NCBI GenBank assembly: GCA_903888815.1 | Contig: CAISVC010000093.1 | Span: 1-10,066, forward strand | Length of the DNA stretch: 10,066 nt | DNA from: an uncultured Fibrobacterota bacterium | GTDB taxonomy: Bacteria > Fibrobacterota > Chitinivibrionia > Chitinivibrionales > Chitinispirillaceae | Direction of reading: 5' to 3' | In this document: piece after piece, positions 7,526 to 10,066 of the stretch | How the letters are laid out: each line of letters starts with the position of its first letter | How positions within the stretch are numbered: the stretch's first letter is position 1 | Program-made: the position numbers and the translations under genes | Notes under the pieces: model-generated | The model's input: only the letters and a program-made list of their open reading frames with translations | The model's database searches: none | What the model was told of the DNA's origin: nothing

Positions 7526-8020
7526 ATGCGTGGAAAGCGTTTTCTTATTGCAGTCGGCAGCGCATCGCTCGTCTTTGCGGCTCTCAACGGCTGCGGCGAC
7601 AAATCAACCAGCCCTTCCAAGGTCATCCCCGCCGAGGCGGTGGGCGTCTGGGTGGGTGATACCACTATAGACAAGGGACAGGTGGGGACGCCGCCGGATT
7701 CATTCCGGATGAGTCTGAGTCTCGAGAGTTCTGGCGCTTTCAGGCTGGACCGTTCAAAAGTCGTTCACGCTTCGGCCACGTCGATGCCGGACACTGCAAT
7801 CGAAATCGGAACGTGCACGGTGAACGGAACGGCATTGACACTAACTCCCAAAACATGCTCCACGTATGTTTTCGCTACCGGAACGGTGGACCCGTGCGAT
7901 TGCGCCCCGCAATTCACGGCGCATACCATCCAGAACACCATCGCAAACAACCAGTGGAAGATATCGATCATGGACTGGACGAATCCGGATACGATTACGT
8001 ATACGGCTAAAAAACAGTAA
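7526..8020 (+). CDS. Putative lipoprotein of unknown function
   Basis: I do not recognise a named family. The 164-residue product has a lipoprotein signal peptide: basic MRGKR, a hydrophobic core, and the lipobox 'LNGC' with C23 as the predicted lipidated residue, followed by a Ser/Thr/Pro-rich tether. The mature part opens with 'AVGVWVGDT' and alternates short polar and hydrophobic strands, suggesting a small beta barrel or lipocalin-like fold. Four mature Cys clustered in the second half ('GTCTV', 'KTCST', 'DPCDC') could form disulfides outside the cytoplasm. A good AAGGAG (7515-7520) lies 5 bases before the ATG. The gene begins 38 bases after the beta-helix gene and ends 19 bases before the protease, so all three are probably one transcript. 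A lipid anchor in the inner or outer membrane is inferred. Confidence 0.85.
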   Translation: MRGKRFLIAVGSASLVFAALNGCGDKSTSPSKVIPAEAVGVWVGDTTIDKGQVGTPPDSFRMSLSLESSGAFRLDRSKVVHASATSMPDTAIEIGTCTVNGTALTLTPKTCSTYVFATGTVDPCDCAPQFTAHTIQNTIANNQWKISIMDWTNPDTITYTAKKQ

Positions 8021-8039
8021 GTCCATATATATAAATATC

Positions 8040-9290
8040 ATGAAAAAAAAGTTATCGTTGCTCAGTGTGCTTGTGCTGCTCATCGGGTGCGGGCCGACCC
8101 AGCCGGTCCATGATTACGAATTCAATTACTGCTGGGAAGCCTTACGGCTTTTTTTCATTTATCAGGAGCGCCTCCCGCAAGATCCCTATGTTTATGTAAC
8201 CCCGGCAGAGCTCTATCAATCAGTCAATGATCCCTATACCTGCTATTTCAACCCGGTTGAGGCGCCCTATCTGCTGCAGGCCCTCACCACGAGGGTCGGC
8301 GGCATCGGGATACTGCTCGACACGGCAGGCGGCCGCTATTACATCAAACAGGTATTTTTAAATTCTCCCGGTGAACATGCAGGGTTGCGCGCCGCGGATA
8401 CCCTCATCAGGGCGGATACGACAAACCTGACCGGGCTTACCCGGGACCAGGCATCAGAAGCCTGCAGCGGTACTATAGGCGATACGCTCCGCCTGGACAT
8501 AAAACGCCTGGACTCGGCCATTACGGTCACCGTCATTCTCGGCGAGTATCTGGCCCCTTCGGTATTTGTCGACACGGTAGATTCGGCTTCATCAATAGCC
8601 TACATTCTGCTGACCATGTTCTCGGATTCCACCGTGCACCCCGCCGGCTCTGCCGGTGAGTTCAGCGAAGCCCTTGACAAAACAGCATGGGCGAAATATA
8701 CGATTCTGGATCTCAGGCATAATCCGGGCGGCCAGCTTGAGCAGTGCCAGAGCATCGTTTCCCAGTTCGTGCCGAAAAATACCTCCATTATCAATATGAA
8801 AGAGCGAATGTATAACGAAACAAACGGCTCGGCAAGGACCCTTGACACCCTGCTGGCAGCCGGAGACGGCCAGAAAGCGATAAGCCGGATATTCGCCGTG
8901 ATTGTCGATGATTATACGGCCAGCGCCTCGGAGGTGCTGGTGTCATGCCTCAAGGAACGCCGGTCATCCGACATCAGGATATTCGGGCAGAAAACCTACG
9001 GCAAAGGAAGCGGCTGGGGCCTTTTCATGACCCCGAAAAACGGGATCGCCACGGTCACCATGCTGCTGCTGACGCCTCTTGTCAACCCGAGCTATAATCA
9101 TGTCGGCATTGACCCGGATGTCCCGGTCGATACGACCCTTGATGCCGAGCAGATTGCCCTGACCGGCATACACAACGGCGACCTCGGCAAAATCCGCCTC
9201 AGCGCGCATCTCGGCCGCAGCAATGCGCTGCGCGCCATGGTCATGCCGCGCGTCTGGTTCCCGATGTGCGTGGTGAAACCATACAGGTAA
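8040..9290 (+). CDS. S41 family (C-terminal-processing-type) peptidase, lipoprotein
   Basis: The 416-residue product is a serine protease of the CtpA/Tsp type, which use a Ser-Lys dyad to cleave envelope proteins. A lipoprotein signal (MKKK, Leu-rich core, lipobox 'LIGC' with C17) starts it. Residues 25-80 form the N-terminal helical region, 86-170 a PDZ domain ('VGGIGILL', 'SPGEHAGLRAADTLIRAD'), and 185-375 the S41 fold with 'LDLRHNPGG'. By alignment to E. coli Tsp the nucleophile is S295 in 'TASASE' and the base is K322 in 'TYGKG', spaced 27 residues apart against 25 in Tsp. ATG at 8040 is chosen because it gives a complete lipoprotein signal; the frame stays open further upstream but overlaps the preceding gene. 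No Shine-Dalgarno is visible: the 19-base gap is AT-rich (TATATATAAATATC), so translation may depend on the upstream gene. The last 40 residues extend past the S41 core. Confidence 0.92.
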   Translation: MKKKLSLLSVLVLLIGCGPTQPVHDYEFNYCWEALRLFFIYQERLPQDPYVYVTPAELYQSVNDPYTCYFNPVEAPYLLQALTTRVGGIGILLDTAGGRYYIKQVFLNSPGEHAGLRAADTLIRADTTNLTGLTRDQASEACSGTIGDTLRLDIKRLDSAITVTVILGEYLAPSVFVDTVDSASSIAYILLTMFSDSTVHPAGSAGEFSEALDKTAWAKYTILDLRHNPGGQLEQCQSIVSQFVPKNTSIINMKERMYNETNGSARTLDTLLAAGDGQKAISRIFAVIVDDYTASASEVLVSCLKERRSSDIRIFGQKTYGKGSGWGLFMTPKNGIATVTMLLLTPLVNPSYNHVGIDPDVPVDTTLDAEQIALTGIHNGDLGKIRLSAHLGRSNALRAMVMPRVWFPMCVVKPYR

Positions 9291-9311
9291 AACTTCATTA
9301 CTTTTGTTGTA

Positions 9312-10066
9312 TCATTCTGCCTGCCCCGCATGCTTCCCGGCCGGGGCGCACATACGCTGAAACCGCTCTGCGGCCGCCGCGTGTCCCAGCCCCATTGCGC
9401 TCCGGAGATCGGAACAGCCCGCCTGATATTGTTTTATTTGTAAATATGCCATTGCGCGGTGGAAATATGCCTCGGCACTGCCGGCATCAAGCAGGAGGAC
9501 TTTGCTGAAGTCGGCTATAGCCTCAGTCCAGTTCCCTGCCTGTTCATGGCATGCGGCCCGGCCGAAATAGCCCAGCTTGAAATTTTGATCGATCCGTACC
9601 GATGCATCGAAGTCTGAGAATGCTTCTTCCCGCCGGCCGAGGAGAAACCGTGCCCTGCCGCGGAGGTAATAGGCGAGGAAATGTTTCGGATTGCGTTCGA
9701 TGCAGATGGTATTGTCGCTGATCGCACCTGCCAGGTCGCCCAGGGCGAATCTGGAATTTCCGCGGTTGTACCAGGCCTCGGCCATGGCCGGATCGAGCCG
9801 GATCACTGCGGTTTCGTCGCTGACCGCGCCGGCAAAATCTTTCGCTTCATGGCGTGCCGAAGCGCGATTGTGATACGCCATGGCATTATCCGGGTATCGT
9901 GCGATGCAATCGTTCCACAGGGTGATGCTGTTGTTCCACACGCCGCACCGGCTGACCGTAAGGCCGAGGAGTACCGTTGAGTACAGCAGCTGCAGCGCGC
10001 GCGCCGGCCGGCCGAACGGTTTTTTTATCCGCTCGACAGCGATGCCCATGAGGAAAAAAAGGCCGA
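9312..10066 (-). CDS. TPR membrane protein, TMTC/DUF1736-like C-terminus (5' end outside window)
   Basis: The frame is open from the right edge to the stop (TGA on the - strand, 9314-9312). The N-terminal visible residues 'GLFFLMGIAVER' followed by a hydrophobic helix 'LLYSTVLLGLTV' and 'SRCGVWNNSITLWNDCIARYP' match the last membrane segments and junction of large multi-pass proteins with C-terminal TPRs, related to eukaryotic TMTC O-mannosyltransferases. Five 34-residue TPRs follow, each with the A-Y-x-x-R / A-x-x-D pattern: starting at 'AMAYHNRA', 'AEAWYNRG', 'FLAYYLRG', 'KLGYFGRA' and 'AEAYFHRA'. An ATG at 10049 lies inside this conserved region and has no ribosome site, so it is not the true start. 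The gene converges on the S41 protease with 21 bases between stops. A glycosyltransferase role would need the missing N-terminal part; the TPR assignment is firm. Confidence 0.85.
   Translation of the reverse strand, partial: GLFFLMGIAVERIKKPFGRPARALQLLYSTVLLGLTVSRCGVWNNSITLWNDCIARYPDNAMAYHNRASARHEAKDFAGAVSDETAVIRLDPAMAEAWYNRGNSRFALGDLAGAISDNTICIERNPKHFLAYYLRGRARFLLGRREEAFSDFDASVRIDQNFKLGYFGRAACHEQAGNWTEAIADFSKVLLLDAGSAEAYFHRAMAYLQIKQYQAGCSDLRSAMGLGHAAAAERFQRMCAPAGKHAGQAE

Noticed and set aside
7866..8039. Upstream extension of the S41 protease frame
   Set aside because: The extension overlaps the lipoprotein gene, is rich in Arg/Ser with no export signal, and would bury the clear lipoprotein signal that begins at 8040.
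9323..9347. Inverted repeat GCCCCG / CGGGGC at the convergent junction, considered as a bidirectional terminator
   Set aside because: It has a 13-base loop, lies inside the coding end of the TPR gene, and has no T run following the stem on either strand.
10047..10049. ATG as the start of the - strand TPR gene
   Set aside because: It falls within a conserved membrane segment that stays in frame to the window edge, and no ribosome site precedes it.

Overview
The window looks like bacterial chromosome with mixed G+C. It holds two unrelated blocks on the + strand and the 3' part of a third gene on the - strand. The likely source is a Gram-negative bacterium of the Fibrobacterota/FCB type, such as a Chitinispirillum relative. 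The clues are two lipoproteins with short signal peptides (one with a 'CGDKSTSP'-like start) and a secreted beta-helix protein ending in a FlgD-like/type-9-like sorting domain. This assignment is inference. The two-component genes alone would also fit Deltaproteobacteria or Myxococcota.

Block 1 (1-4800) is a signalling operon. It contains the last 48 codons of a receiver domain (probably the end of a hybrid CheA), a complete CheB (GTG start), an 820-residue hybrid kinase (REC, coiled coil, PAS, HisKA, HATPase, REC, helical tail), and a REC/HD-GYP response regulator. Gaps between the genes are 9-24 bases, so one transcript is likely. The layout suggests a chemosensory-type array whose output is adaptation through CheB plus c-di-GMP hydrolysis through HD-GYP, rather than only motor control. 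The kinase gene is compositionally mosaic: third-position G+C is much higher in its catalytic half than in its N-terminal receiver.

The 305-base gap at 4801-5105 is AT-rich. It holds a perfect 7-bp hairpin followed by T-rich DNA (possible terminator), an imperfect 24-bp tandem repeat, and a good sigma-70-like promoter pointing into block 2.

Block 2 (5106-9290) encodes three exported proteins in a row: a GH141-like parallel beta-helix protein with a C-terminal sorting domain, a 164-residue lipoprotein of unknown function, and an S41 (C-terminal-processing-type) protease lipoprotein with a PDZ domain. The first is probably a secreted polysaccharide-active enzyme. The other two should sit in the envelope. 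Whether the protease acts on its neighbours is unknown.

Block 3 (9312-10066, - strand) is convergent with block 2, 21 bases away. It is the C-terminal part of a membrane protein with five TPRs, resembling the end of TMTC/DUF1736-type proteins. Its start lies beyond the right edge. No tRNA, rRNA, CRISPR array or insertion sequence was seen.
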